Shown: positions 22,706 to 35,200, counted from the stretch's first letter. The stretch: DNA of 64,000 bases from Vombatus ursinus (GCF_900497805.2 NW_020954610.1:15643123-15707122), one strand, 5' to 3'. Numbers and translations: made by a program. Notes: generated by a model from the sequence alone, not told the origin.

Positions 22706-22968
22706 GATTGGGGCAGCTAGGTGGCACGGTGGACAAAGCACTTCCTGGAGTGAAGAGGACCTGAGGTCAAATCTGACCTCTGATACCTACTAGCTGTGTG
22801 ACCCGGGGTAAGTCACTTAACCCTGTTTGCCTTAATTCCTCGTATATAAAATGAGCTGGAGTAGAAAATGATGAACCACTCCAGTATCTTTGCCAAGAAA
22901 ATCCCAAATAGGGTCATAGAGAGTTGCACACAATTGAAACGACTCAACAACAACCCACAATCTTAGAA
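22706..22968 (+). repeat. tRNA-head SINE with RTE 3' tail
   Basis: Head 'ggggcagctaggtggcacgg' (A box), 'gaggtcaaatctgac' (B box, one change), 'ccactccagtatctttgcc', 'aaatcccaaatagggtcat', 'gaaacgactcaacaacaa' end. It shows the RTE-type tail most clearly. Confidence 0.9.
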
Positions 22969-23934
22969 TAATTCACCTATTAGGCAGCTAGATGTCATCA
23001 CTGATAAATCACTGGACAGGGAGTCACTCAACTCTCCCTTGAACATTTCTCATGTTTTTTAGCACCAATGATACAAGTGACCACACAGTCATAGATTTAG
23101 AGATAGAAGGGATTGTAAAAGTCATCTAGCCTAAATTCCTCATTTCATAAATAAGTAAACCAAGGCCCCAAAATTTTAGTAATTTATCCAAAGTCATGCA
23201 GGTCATAAGTAGCAGGACCTAGATTCTAACCCAGGTCCTCTGACTTCAAGTCCAACATTGCTGCAAATAACTATGATGGGGTCAACAGCCTCTCCTCCAT
23301 TCTTAGGCTGCCAATAACCAGCCTATAGAAACAAAGGAAATCCAATATCTTGCTTACAGTTTCAAAACTGGCCCTCATACTGCAAAGCTTTCTAGGAGTT
23401 CAGGAAAGAGAACAAGGGGACCAGAGAGCCAGGTAAGACTCCTGTATGACAAAGCAGTGCAGTGCTCTGATTATCCAGATGACTTCTATGTTTGTGTTCT
23501 GGTCTCCTGTGTTGTGGTCGTCCATGGAGAATGTCTCTTGACACATACCATACTGTGAATGCCTGAAAGTCATATGGCACCACCTGCAGCAAAAGACTTG
23601 AGCAGTGATAATGCTATGTCATCAAGAAAGTAAAAAGCTTTTGTTTGGTCCCATGTCACCTCATGCCCCCATCTGTTTCAGGGGATCATGTAGAAAATTG
23701 GTCCGTGAATAGCAAGATCCTCCTATTCAGGAGATTTTAATAGGAGAGATAATTTCCGCTCTTGACGTCTTTTTTCCTCTCTTTTGAATGTGACTTGTTC
23801 TTTATATAGATCACACATATTTAGAAATACTTTCTTGATTTCCTTTTTTTTGTTGTTTTCATCCAAATAATTGGCATCATTCAAACCCAATTTTATACAG
23901 ATCACTAAAGTTTTCTCTAACCTTTCCTTCTTGT
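22969..23934. other. Intergenic with one MIR-type SINE
   Basis: Bases 23085-23260 are a reverse-strand SINE ('gatagaagggattgtaaaag', 'catctagcctaaattcctc', 'ctaacccaggtcctctgac'). The rest shows no gene; the 60-66 codon frames on the - strand have no domain. Confidence 0.5.
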
Positions 23935-24036
23935 TTAATTACAGGCTCTAAACCTGTTTCCTCATCCATAAAAGTGAGATAATAATACTTACAGGCTTAT
24001 TGTAAATAAAGTGTTTTCTAAATATCAAAATATTAT
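23935..24036 (+). repeat. CORE-SINE fragment
   Basis: 'ctgtttcctcatccataaaa' and 'gagataataatacttacagg' then 'aaagtgttttctaaat'. Confidence 0.6.
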
Positions 24037-24037
24037 A

Positions 24038-24276
24038 GTTGTTGTTTATTCATTTCAGACTCTTCATGACCCTTTTTGGGAGGTTTCTTGGAAAAGGTGC
24101 TGGAGTGGTTTTCCATCTCCTTCTCCAGCTCATTTGACAGATGGGGAAACTGAGGCAAACAGGGTTAAGTGACTTGTCCAGGGTCACACAGCTAGTAAGT
24201 ATCTGAGGCCAGATTTAAACTCAGGTCTTTCTGATGCTAGACCTGGCACTGTATCCACTGTGCCACTTAGCTGCCA
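24038..24276 (-). repeat. tRNA-head SINE with RTE 3' tail
   Basis: Reverse order: 'ttgtttattcatttcagactc', 'aggtttcttggaaaaggtgc', 'tggggaaactgaggcaaac', 'agggtcacacagctagtaag', 'tatccactgtgccacttagc'. Confidence 0.85.
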
Positions 24277-24289
24277 GTAAAATATTGTA

Positions 24290-24510
24290 GAAATTTGAGT
24301 TATTATGGAGAAATAGAGAGTTAACCTTGGAACCAGGAGGAAATAGTGACTATGTGACCCTAGGCAACTCACTCAAACTCTCAGTGCTCTAGGTAACTTT
24401 CTAAGACTATTTGTTACAGAAAAGATGACGCCCTGCATTGGTAGAGTTTCCTCATCTTAGAGTTGTCTATGCCAATGAAATCACAGATACAGCCCCTTCC
24501 CTAGGCTCTC
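24290..24510 (+). repeat. tRNA-head SINE of the 'gcattggtaggg' class
   Basis: 'gaccctaggcaactcactc', 'ctcagtgctctaggtaact', 'ctgcattggtagagtttcc' and 'tatgccaatgaaatcacag' in order. Confidence 0.7.
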
Positions 24511-24539
24511 ATAGACAGGACACCACTGCATCTAGCTGC

Positions 24540-25474
24540 CTATGGGGATTTCTCCTCATCTCTGTACTTCCCCATCTCTCAAGGAGGTTGTAAGGATCAA
24601 ATAAGATAATGTATGTAAAGTGCTCCATGAATCTTAACCGTTATTGTTATTATCACCGGGCATTTTCCAAAGCCTGGATAAGGATTTGACCTAATTGGCA
24701 TTTTTTTTCTAAAGACAAAAGTGTCTCAGAAACTCCCCAGCCAAGGGTGAAGCACTTTCACCTTTTCCAAGATAAATTGCCAAGCACCATTCCACTCACA
24801 CCTCTCTGCAGGCATCTTGACAGATGTAATGAACCTGTTAGCTGAATTCATTAGTTTTAACAACAGGCTCACAAGAGCTTGCCATCTTGTGCTTCCCTTT
24901 GCTTTTGCTTTTCTGTGTCTATTGCTACCGGAGAAAGAGAGAGATGAAAAAAAAAAACCAATAAATTAATTCCCAACCAGTACATCAGGTAGTGCCCAAG
25001 AACAAACCAAAGGTCCTATTTGTTTCCCAGACATGAGCTGTGTGTCCCAAAGATTCATTTCAGGTTGGTGCTGTGTTTCCTGGCCTCTGAATACAATTTG
25101 ACCTGTACTTACCAAAAGAGCTCCAGGAAGCATTACCTTCAAAGATGCAGGTAATTGGTCTCCCAAGTGCCAGGCTTCAAGATCCCTGTAGTACCTTCCT
25201 TTTAATTGCATTGAAGCCCATTTTTCCATCCCAAAGCCCAAAGGCCTGAAACCAAGTAATAACCAAAAGTCAGCAGATGTTAATGTGTTTCCTTTCCCTC
25301 AGTTCAGCCTTTTCTGAAAAAAATAATGGGATTTGTTGTTGGGGTTTTTTTGGGGAGGTGGGAATAGAGGCAGCAGTGGTGGAAGTTGATGATAATTGAC
25401 ATTTATTTGGAAAGCATTTTGTGTCTTATGTGATCATCACAACAAGCCAATAAAGTAGCTATTAGGACAAGGAT
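24540..25474. other. Intergenic with CORE-SINE tail and unique sequence
   Basis: 24560-24660 is a MIR 3' part ('gttgtaaggatcaaataag', 'tgtatgtaaagtgctcc'). 24680-25390 has no repeat signature; its 91-codon - strand frame (24966-25241) has no recognised domain. 25395-25460 resembles a MIR core. Confidence 0.45.
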
Positions 25475-25700
25475 AGGGGCTGGGCCCATAATTTCATTAG
25501 TTTAGGAATCTCCCAGTCTAGGGAATTCCCTCTACCAAAGCAGATTGGTACCTCCTGTGCAATTTATAGTCTTTAAGACTTCCCAGAGCAATGAAAGGTT
25601 AAAGGACTTGTCCAGGGTCATACAGCCAGGCTGTGTTAGAGGCAGAAATTGAATCCAGGGTTTGCTGATTCCAAGACTGGCTCTGTACCCACAACATCAT
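25475..25700 (-). repeat. tRNA-head SINE of the 'gcattggtaggg' class
   Basis: 'gggcccataatttcattag', 'gggaattccctctaccaaag', 'agattggtacctcctgtgc', 'tccagggtcatacagccag' and 'gctgattccaagactggctc' in reverse order. Confidence 0.7.
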
Positions 25701-26080
25701 AACATATGTGTGTACATATATAGTTGTATATATATGTAAGATATGTGTATATGTGCACATATGTTCATATATATACATTTCTATATATTTATATGCATAT
25801 GTGTATGTATACATGTATATGTGTGTGCACACACATGTCTATGTTTAGGTATGTACATCTATATCTATGTAGGAGTATGTGTAGTCTGCATATGTGTGCA
25901 TGTATGCATGTGTATATGTGTATGAACACATGTGTATGTATGTGTGCTATTTATAGATATATACATGTATATATGTGTGCATATATGCAGATTGTGTGGA
26001 TAAATATTTATATACATGTATATGTGTGTATATATACATATATATTATATATATTTATATTTATATATATGTATATTATA
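25701..26080. repeat. Long TG/TA/CA alternating simple repeat
   Basis: About 380 bp of nearly pure purine-pyrimidine alternation ('tgtgtatatgtgcacatatg' and variants). The 120-codon frame at 25724-26086, rich in Met/Tyr/Cys/Ile/Val, is an artefact of the repeat. Confidence 0.9.
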
Positions 26081-26084
26081 ATTT

Positions 26085-26265
26085 AGAAAGTGCTTTATCC
26101 ACTATAACCCTATGGGGTAGTTAGTATATTATCTTATTTTTACAGATAAGGAAACTGAGGCTCAGAGAGCAAGTGATTTACCCATGATTACACAGCTCAT
26201 GTCAGAGGTGAGATTTCAATCTAGGCCTTCCAAATCCAATACATCCCACTAGACCACACTGTAGC
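26085..26265 (-). repeat. MIR-type SINE
   Basis: 'cagataaggaaactgaggctc', 'cccatgattacacagctca' and 'gtcagaggtgagatttcaat' in reverse order, after 'aaagtgctttatccac'. Confidence 0.75.
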
Positions 26266-27129
26266 TCTTGCTAAATTCTCCGTTGAAAATTTACCAGGCA
26301 ATGTCATGCATAGCTATAGCCTAGATATCCTCCCGCAAGTCTTCAGGACCTGGAGATGAAGGGGTCCTGAGAAATCATGGCAGTGTCTATTTAAGTTAAC
26401 TAGGTTGTAGTATGCCAGCCATCTATCCCATCATTGTGGGTTTACGTGTCTTAGTCAAATCAAATCAGTAAGTCTTTATTAAGTGGCTAATTTGTACCAG
26501 GCACCATGCTTAAGACCAAAAGAACCTAGCGTGAAGGCTTCGGAACATTCTCAGAACCAAGAAATAAGGACAGGAACTAGGAATCAAGAGACCATAGCAT
26601 ATTGAATCGAGGGTTATCCCTAGAGCCAGTTTGGGCACAGGGCAAATTACAGTCTCTGTTCCTCTCCCCATTACCATCACCAAAGCCAAATATACCTCCT
26701 CCTCTCACAAAATACATTGTTTTATAGCTAAAATCCCATTCTCAGGGGCTAGTTGTAGAATTTTTTTGTTTCCATGTTTACAGCATTTATGTACATTTGT
26801 GAAAATGTAATTGCTCACTAATCACCAGCACCATTAACTGATATATGCTCCTGAGGCTGAGAGAGGATACCCACTGTGTATAATCACACACATTTGCATG
26901 GTAATTATATACTGTAGGAGTGACTTAGTGCAAGAACACATAAGTAAACTATAAACATAGCAGTTTTCAATATATGACTTGGTAGTAATACTTAGGAGAT
27001 TGACAAAACCCCAGTGACCTCACTTAACTCACAAAAGTCCTTCAACAGTGTTGCACAGCTATCCATTAACAAAGGTTGCTATGACTATCCCCTCCTTGTT
27101 TGTAAGTACCCATGTCATTAAATGCCAAT
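26266..27129. other. Mostly unique intergenic sequence
   Basis: 26455-26520 resembles a THER/MIR3-like start ('aatcagtaagtctttatt', 'tgtaccaggcaccatgct'). 26740-26960 has no repeat signature and is AT-moderate, so it is a candidate for a conservation test. No gene is seen. Confidence 0.45.
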
Positions 27130-27215
27130 TACATACACACACACACACACTCACACACATATCTATGTCTCTATCTAAATATCTATCTCTATCTCTATCT
27201 ATCTATCTATGCCTA
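27130..27215. repeat. Compound (CA)n-(TATC)n microsatellite
   Basis: 'acacacacacacacacac' is followed by 'atctatctctatctctatc' and 'atctatctatctatg'. Confidence 0.9.
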
Positions 27216-27659
27216 CTCACAACTGTTGGCCTTCCAGTTTAGAGTACCTGTTGACATTTTAACAAGTTAAATTCAGTAACTACATAGCAATGACTTATGT
27301 ACCTAGTTTTGTGCTGAGAAATATACAGAAATATGAAATGTGACAATAAAGTAAGAGGGACGACATTTTTAAAACAATATGTGATACCCTTGTAAGGGTA
27401 CTACTTCTTACTACAGCATAAATTCCTTAAGAATATTTCTTGAGACCATGTCTCATTTTTTTATATCTCAAAGAACACCTAGGATGGTTTCATTTCCCAT
27501 TCAGCTGCCTACCTCTGAACTTCTCCATAATGACCCAGGAACCTCTTCATCCTAAAAGATCACTTCACCCCCAGAACTCACACTTCATTAGTACCTTCTG
27601 TTTCTGGAGGCTCTCCCTCTGACTGGAGAGTGAAGGGCTCCTCCCAGAATTTTATTTTA
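27216..27659. other. Intergenic, no gene recognised
   Basis: A 60-codon frame at 27440-27622 has no domain; no repeat class identified. Confidence 0.4.
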
Positions 27660-28345
27660 AGTAGGGGGCCCATTCCAGCCATCTGTTCATTTCCCTCTAG
27701 GCTGTACTCCTATGGACTTCACCATCATGTCCCAGCACTAGGTGGTTATTTTTTGAGCCCTCCTGGCTCTGAGTGAATGTAAATAGTAACTGTTTCTCTT
27801 TTGGTTGTTTGTTTGTTTCTAGGCAATTGGGGTTAAGTGACTTGCCCAGGGTCACACAGCTAGTAAGTGTCAAGTGTTTGGTCTGAGGTTAGATTTGAAC
27901 TCAGGTCCTCCTGACTTCAGGGCCAGTGCTCTATCCACTGTGCCACCTAGCTGCCCCTAACTGCTTCTCTTTTGGCCAGCAGCCCTGAGGGTCTTCTTCT
28001 CCCAGTTTGATTTTTTTTTTTAATTTTTTTTTTTATTAAAGGGGTCATCCCTTGACTCACCTCTTAAAGAGGTGTATTCACTGAATGGGCATTGCCTCAC
28101 TCAAAGTGAGAACTGGAAAAGACCTTAGCTTAAAAAGGCCAAAGTCTCCCCTCTATCCTGGGCCATCTCCAGTCATCCTGATCAATATCTGGCCACTGGA
28201 CCCAGATGACTCTGGAGGAGAAAGTGAGGCTGGGGTGAGGGAGGCACAACCCTCCCTCGCTCAAATAAAATTCAATTGCAAGTCATATCATCATCTCCCT
28301 GATGTCGTGGTCCTCTTCAAGAATGAAGGAACAAAGCACACAACC
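27660..28345 (+). repeat. Unclassified dispersed repeat, family B copy 2
   Basis: Same block order as 6385-6815 ('tgagggtcttcttctcccag', 'aaaaaggccaaagtctcccc', 'agatgactctggaggag', 'aattgcaagtcatatc', 'ggtcctcttcaagaatgaag' and an 'aaccacaaccca' end). It contains a T-run at 28012-28034 and an A-tailed SINE at 27805-27957. Confidence 0.6.
27805..27957 (-). repeat. tRNA-head SINE, A-tailed class, with 18-bp target duplication
   Basis: Reverse orientation ('ggcaattggggttaagtgac', 'gtttggtctgaggttag', 'tatccactgtgccacctagc'). The flanks 'taactgtttctcttttgg' (27787-27804) and 'taactgcttctcttttgg' (27958-27975) differ at one base. Confidence 0.92.
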
Positions 28346-29250
28346 ACAACCCACCACCAGGTACATTCCTTCTCTCCTCACCCTACCTCACTTTTCAGCT
28401 TCCTTTTGTGTATTGTCTCCCACACTTATATTAAAATGTAAGGATTATCTTTTGCCTTTCTTTTATATCTCAGGTGCTTAGCAGAGTTGACTGATTAACT
28501 AGCTGGTACCTTGTATACAACATAACATAACTCAACACAAGACAACACCACAAAACATAACACAACACAATACAGTACAGTACAATAATCATTAAGTATT
28601 TCTGAAAGGAATGAAGAGAATTTTATTTCTGCCCCATTCCTCTGACCTTGGGCAAGACAATTTACCTCTTTAGAACCTCTGTTTCCTAATCTATAAAATG
28701 AAAGGGTTGGCTTAGATAACTCTACATGCATGATCTTATGCTGTGACTCCATCTAAAACATCTTGGATGTCTCTTAGAAGGAAGCCAACTCCTAGAAATA
28801 TCACTTAGGTTCTATCTTTGGCAAAGACATGAGGCAGAGGAAGTTTTATTTAAAATTGCCTTGTACAACTGCCATCACTAGGAACTTTTGTGCTCTGGGA
28901 AAACTGCAAAAAATACAACTTTAGTTGAATGAAGGGAGGGCACTTTGGGATACCAGCACAAGGCCACTGTGGTCTGGGGCAGAAACAGAGCTCACCCCAA
29001 CAAGCCATTTGGTTCATTCTGATTTTAAATAATTTTTCTTGGCAACGAAATACTCTGAGCTATGTTGTATATTACAGGAGGATTATGACCCAGCTCTGCC
29101 TATCTGAATTTGTCTTCATCCCCCATTTATCCAACATTTTCATGACACTAGGCCCCTTGTAATAGAAAAAATTTAATCTGATAAACTAATGTGCCAGTAA
29201 GGTGATTGTTTATCTGAAGGAGACACAAACTGAGTTTTGAAGAAAGATAG
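28346..29250. other. Intergenic with one MIR
   Basis: 28635-28755 is a sense MIR ('ctgaccttgggcaagac', 'ctctgtttcctaatctat'). A short ACAAC-rich tract lies at 28520-28580. No gene is seen in the rest. Confidence 0.5.
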
Positions 29251-29251
29251 G

Positions 29252-29405
29252 GGGGCAGCTAGGTGGTGCAGTGGATAGAGCACCCGCCCTCAAGTCAGGA
29301 GGACCTGAGTTCAAATCTGGCCTGAAACCAAACACTTGACACTTACTAGCTGTGTGGCAAGTCACTTAACCCCAATTGCCTAAAAAACAAAAACAAAAAC
29401 AAAAC
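29252..29405 (+). repeat. tRNA-head SINE, A-tailed class
   Basis: 'ggggcagctaggtggtgcag' (A box), 'gagttcaaatctgg' (B box), 'ccccaattgcctaaaaaac' and an A-rich 'aaaacaaaaacaaaac' tail. Confidence 0.9.
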
Positions 29406-29594
29406 AAATGGATAGGAATTCAAAGTGGTTAAGATGAGGAGGAAGCTTTCCAATGTACAAGATGATAAGGAACCATTTAACTCACAGAAATGTATATCTA
29501 ATAGTAGAATTTCAGGCTCATGAAAGACCATCATGGGATGGACATCCTTTGGGTATGGGAGGCCTTCCAAGTTAGGAAAGAAAAATCCCCATTA

Positions 29595-29710
29595 GAAAAG
29601 AATTATTATTCAATTCAACAATTAAACAAAAATATATTAAGCACCTCACTGATGATATAAAGACAAAACAAAATGGGCCTGGCCCTCAAGGTGTTTATAA
29701 TCTATTGAGG
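29595..29710 (+). repeat. THER/MIR3-like repeat
   Basis: 'atattaagcacctcactgat' and 'ggccctcaaggtgtttataat' match a recurrent block also at 43040, 48895 and 62530. Confidence 0.55.
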
Positions 29711-29739
29711 AGCATGAAAAAAAGTTTATGGACCAATAA

Positions 29740-29754
29740 AATGATATTGATTAC
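29740..29754 (+). repeat. Left 15-bp target duplication of the L1
   Basis: 'aatgatattgattac', identical to 36256-36270. Confidence 0.9.
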
Positions 29755-30495
29755 TGGCTGAGACTTCCGGGACCCAAGATGACAGAGTAAGTAGTAAGTC
29801 ACTTCATTCTCTCTTATTGACCTCTTAAAAACCCAGAAAATATTGCCCCCCAAAAAATCCTCAAACAACAGAGCCAACAGAAAAATTGATGCAGTAGTCT
29901 TTTAGCCTGGGAGGCTTGTGGGATTAACAGGAAAGGTCCTTCTTTCTCTAGTAGAAGGGGAATAGCACAGGAGAAGAGGCGTCCAGGCAAGCCAGTGGTA
30001 AGGCCCACCTGAGCAAACCAGTGGGAGATCCTGAGCCCCAGGGTGGTGGAGCAGACAAGTGCAAACCCCAGGACCTCTGTGTACCTTGATACAGCCAGGG
30101 GAACTGGCAGATTCCAGCTCAGAGAACCACCACACATGCTGGTGGGCAGGCATCCTCAAGCAGTCAAAACTCCCTGTGCTTCAGTGCAGCTCCAGTGGCC
30201 AGACCCCACCCTCATCCTGAGAGCTTCAGTGTAAACCTGGAAAATGCAAAAAAAAAACAAAAAACAAAAAGCAAAAAAAAAAAAAAACCATGTGGCTTCA
30301 GCACACACCAACTACCACCACTACAACCCCAAGTAAGGTGCCATACCTCTACAGCTTCTTGCTGCCAGCACCTAAGACCCCAGCACACAAAGCCAGTGAC
30401 CAGGCCCCTGGCCCCCAGCAAGGAAGCTTGGGACAGTGTACCCTGTGCTCCAGCAAGAAAACTCAACTTTAAAAGCCAGGAAATAGGTAAACATC

Positions 30496-31546
30496 ATGAG
30501 CAAAAAGCAGAAAGAGACACTGACCATAGATTCTTTCTATGGGGACAGAGAAGATCAGAACACAAATTCAGAAGAGGACGACATTGTCAATATGCCTATA
30601 TCCAAAACCTCAAAGGTGAATATGAACTGGTCTCAAGTCTAAAAAAGCCTTCTTGGAAGAGTTCAAGAAGGATTTTAAAAGTCAAATAAAACAGCTAGAA
30701 GAAAAATTGGAAAAAGAAATGAGAGGTATGCAAGAGAGAGTCAACAGCTTGGAAAAGGAAGGACAAAAATTGACTGTAGAAAATGAGTCCATAAAAATAT
30801 AATGGCCAAATGGGGGGAGAAAGTCCACTGAAGAAAACTCCTTAAAAAGTAGAATTGGCCAAATGGAAAAGGAGGAATAAAAACTCACTTGAAGAGAACT
30901 CCTTGAAAAGTAGAATTGGCCAAATGCCAAAGGAGTTGCAAAAAGCAACTGAAGAAAACAATTCATTAAAAATTAGAATTAGGCAAATGGAAGCTAATGA
31001 CTCTACAAAACATCAAGAATCAGTCAAACAAAGTCAAAAGAATGAAAAAATAGAAGAAAATGTAAAATAATTCATTGGAAAAATAATTGACCTAGAAAAT
31101 AGATCCAGGACAGATAATTTAAGAATTATTGTGCTATCTGAAAACCATGATCAAAAAAACAAAAGAACCTGGACAGCATCTTTAAAGAAATTATCAAGGA
31201 AAACTTCTCTAAGGTTCTAGAACAATAGGGTAAATTAGTCATCAAAAGAATGCACCAATCACCTCCTGAAAGAAATCCCAAATTGAAAATGCCAAAGAAT
31301 ATTGTAGTCAAATTCCAGAATTATCAGGTCAAGGAGGAAATTCTGCAAGCAGCCAGAAAGAAACAAGAAGACTGTGGAATCACAATCAGGATTATGCAAG
31401 ACCTTGAAGCTTTGACGTTAAAAGATTGGAGAGCTTGGAATATGATATTCCATAAGGCAAAGAAGCCTAGATTACAACCAAGGATCAACTACCCAGAAAA
31501 ATTGAGCATAATCTTTCAGGGAAGAGATGGATATTCAACAAAATAG
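30496..31546 (+). pseudogene. L1 ORF1 (RNA-binding chaperone), broken
   Basis: The ATG opens 'MSKKQKETLTIDSFYGDRED', then 'EEDDIVNMPISKTSKVNMNW'; a frame change near 30636 ends the first frame after 47 codons. Beyond it, heptad-rich coiled-coil sequence follows ('LKSRIGQMPKELQKATEENN' at 30912-30970), then the RNA-binding part ('LENRSRTDNLRIIVLSENHD' at about 31090-31150) and the C-terminal domain ('SPPERNPKLKMPKNIVVKFQ' at 31259-31318, then 'QVKEEILQAARKKQ'). The last frame stops at 31546. In an active L1 this protein trimerises and packages the element RNA. Confidence 0.88.
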
Positions 31547-32224
31547 GGGACTTCCAAACCTTCCTGATGGAAAGACCAGAGCAGAACAGAAAAATCGATT
31601 TTCAAATACAAAACTCAAAAAAAGCATGAAAAGGTAAACAGGAAAGAAAAAGAAAAACATGTTATTCAATAAGGGCAAACTGTTTACATCCCTACATATG
31701 AAGATGATACTTGTAATTCTTGAGAACTGTATCTCTGTTATGACATTTGGAAGGGGTATACATAGACAGAGGGTGTGGATGTAAGTTGACTTTGATGTGA
31801 TGATAAAAAAGCTAATTAAGAGGTGAAAAGGGATTGGACTGGGAGAAGAGGTAAGGAAGAAGCAGAAAAGAGTAAATTACATCACATGAAAAGGCACAAA
31901 GATCTATTACAGTAGAGGGAAGGAAGGGAGGAAGATTAGCATTGTTTGAACCTCACACTCATTGGATTTGGCTCAAAGAGGGAATAACATACTTAGGTAT
32001 ATAAATCTAACTTACCCTATAGGAAGTAGGAGAGGAAAGGGGAAAGAAAAGAGAGGGGATGGATAGAAGGGAGCAAAGAAATAGTAAGGGAAAAGGAAAA
32101 GAAAAGAGAGGGGCCTGATAGAAGGGAAGGCAAATTGAGGTAGGCAGTTGTCAAAAGCAAAACACTAGTGAAGAGTGAAAAGGAAAAAGGAAAGAGAAAA
32201 GCATAAACAGGGGAAAGAACTAGG
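31547..32224 (+). other. L1 inter-ORF spacer
   Basis: A purine-rich (G/A) non-coding stretch between ORF1 and ORF2, with GGAAAG/GAAAAG repeats at 32030-32220. The related - strand L1s show the same spacer as pyrimidine-rich sequence. Confidence 0.8.
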
Positions 32225-35200
32225 ATGGAGAGAAAGACACAGTTAGTAATCATAACTCTGAATGTGAATGGGATAAACTCTCCAATAAAACAGAAACTGA
32301 TAGCAGAGTGGATTAAAAATCATAATCCAACAATATGTTGTTTACAAGAAACACATAAGGCTGAAGCAGAATATATTATACTTCAGCTAAAATTTAAAAA
32401 AAAAGCAGGGGAAGCAATTCTGATCTCAGACAAAGCAAAAGCAAAAATAGATCTAATTAAAAGAGATAAGGAAAGAAACTACATCCTGATAAAAAGTACC
32501 ATAGATAATGAAGGAATATCAATACTAAACATACATGCACCAAATGGTATAGCATCCAGATTCTTAGAGGAGAGGTTGAGGGAGTTACAGGAAGAAATAG
32601 ACAACAAAACTCTGCTATTGGGGGACCTCAACCTCCTCCTCTCAGAACTAGATAAATCTAACCACAAAATAAACAAAAAGTTAAGGAGATGAATAAAATT
32701 TTAGAAAAGTTAGATATGGAAGACCTCTAAAGAAAATTGAATGGAGAGAGGGAAAAAATACACCTTTTTTTTTTTTTCAGCAATACATGGCACCTATGCA
32801 AAAATTCAGCACCAATTAGTGCATAAAACCTCACAATCCAATGCAGAAAGGCAGAAATATTAAATGTGTCCTTTTCAGATCATGATGCAATAAAAATTAC
32901 ATGTAATAAAGGGCCATGGAAACACAGACTAAAGATAATTGGAAACTAAATAATTTAGTCCTAAAGAATGAGTGGTTCAAACAACAAATCACAAAAATAA
33001 TTAATAACTTCATTCAAGAGAATGACAACAATAAGACAACATACCAAAACTTATGGGATGCAGCCAAAGCAGTTCTTAGGGGAAATTTTATATCTCTCAA
33101 TGCTTACATGAATAAAATAAAGAAAGAGGAGATTAATGAATTGGGCACACAACCGAAAAAAGCTAGAAATGTTCCTTTTCTATAAAAAATCCCCAATTAA
33201 ATACTAAATTAGAAATTCTGGAAAGCAAAGGGGAGATTAATAAAATTGAAATTAAGAAAACTATTAAACTAATAAATAAAACTAAGAGCTGGTTTTATAA
33301 AAAAAATAGCTTCACTTTTGTTATCTGATTTAAAAAAAGAAAAAACAAAACCAAATTACCAATGTCAAAAATGAAAAGGGCAAATTCACCACCAATGAAG
33401 AAGAAATCAAAACAATAATTAGAACCTATTTTGCCCAACTGTATGCCAACAAATTTGGCAATCTTAGTGAAATGGATGAACCCATACAAAAATATAAATT
33501 ACCCACATTAACAGAAGAGGAAATAAAATACTTAAATAGCCATGTTTCAGAAAAAGAAATTGAGCAAGCCATCAATGAACTCCTTAAGAAAAAAATCTCC
33601 ATGGTCAGATGGATTTACAAGTGATTTCTATCAAACATCTAAAAAACAATTAATTCCAATACTATGTCCTACCAAATTATTTTTATGACATAAATATGAT
33701 GCTGATAACCTAAACCAGGAAGAGCCAAAACAGAGAAAGAAAATTATAGACCAATTTCCTTAATGAATATAGACACAAAAATTTTAAATAAAATATTAGC
33801 AAAGAAATTACAGCAACTTATCATGAGGATAATACACAATGTTCAGGTAGAATTTATACCAGTAATGCACGGCTGGTTTAATATTAGGAAAACTATCAGC
33901 ATGATTAATCATATCAAACAACAAAATTCAGAGAAATCATATCATTATCTCAATAGATGCAGAAAAAGCATTTGATAAAATACAATATCCATTCCTATTA
34001 AAAACACTAGAGAGCATAGGAATAAATAAATAAATAAAAATGATAAGTAACATCTATCTAAAACCATCAGCAAGCATTATATGTAATGGGGATAAGATAG
34101 AAGCATTTCTAATAAGATAGGGGCTGAAACAAAGATGTCCATCTTCACCATTGTCATTCAATATTGTACTAGAAATGTTAGCTTTAACAATAAGAGAAGA
34201 AAAAGAAATTGAAAGAATTAGAATAGTCAAGGAAGAAACAAAACTATCACTCTTTGCAGATGATATGATGGTAAGCTTAGAGAATCCTACAGAACCAAGT
34301 AAAAAAGTACTTCAAATAATAAACAATTTTAGCAAAGTTGCAGGATATATAATAAACCCACATAAATCATTGGCATTTCTATATATCACTAACAAAGCAA
34401 GAAATAGAGAAATTCCATTTAAAGTTAAAATATTTGGGAGTTTACCTGCCAAAATAAACCCAGGAACTACATGAACACAATTACAAAACACTTTTCATAC
34501 AAATGAAGTCAGATCTAGATAATTGGAAAAATATCAGTTGCTCATGGATAGGCCAAGCTAATATAATAAAAATGGCAATTCTACCTAAATTAATTTATTT
34601 ATTCACTGCCATATCAATCAAACCACCAAAAATTACTTCATACAGCTAGAAAAAATAATAACAAAATTCATCTGGAATTAATGAAAAGAAATGCAAGTGA
34701 AGGTGGCCTAGCCATACCAGATCTTAAATTGTATTATAAAGCAGCAATCATCAAAACTACTTGATACTGGCTAAGAAATAGGTCAGTTACACAAGACACA
34801 GTAGTCAATGACTATAGTGATCTATTGTTTGATAAATCCAAAGACTCCAGCTTCTGGGATAAGAACTCACTATTTAATAAAAACTGCTGGGAAAACTGGA
34901 AAAGAATATAGCAGAAACTAGGCATAGACCTACATCTTACACTGTATACCAAGATAAAGTCAAAAAGACGTAAAGGCTGATATGATAAGCAAACTAGGAG
35001 AGCAAGGAATAGTTTACCTGTCAGATTTGTGGAGAACAGATGATCAAACAAGAAATAGAGAACATTATGAAATGCAAAATGGACAATTTTGATTATATTA
35101 AATTGAAAAGTTTTTGCACAAAGCCAATGCAACCAAGATTAGAAGGGAAGCAGAAAGCTGGAAAACAATTTTTACAGCCAGTGTCTCTGATAAAGGCCTC

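Noticed and set aside
25724-26086. 120-codon Cys/Tyr/Met-rich frame as a novel membrane peptide
   Set aside because: It is the translation of a TG/TA/CA microsatellite; composition and periodicity follow the repeat.
32225-32692. Host AP endonuclease gene
   Set aside because: The 155-codon frame is the endonuclease domain of L1 ORF2, with ORF1 upstream and reverse transcriptase downstream.
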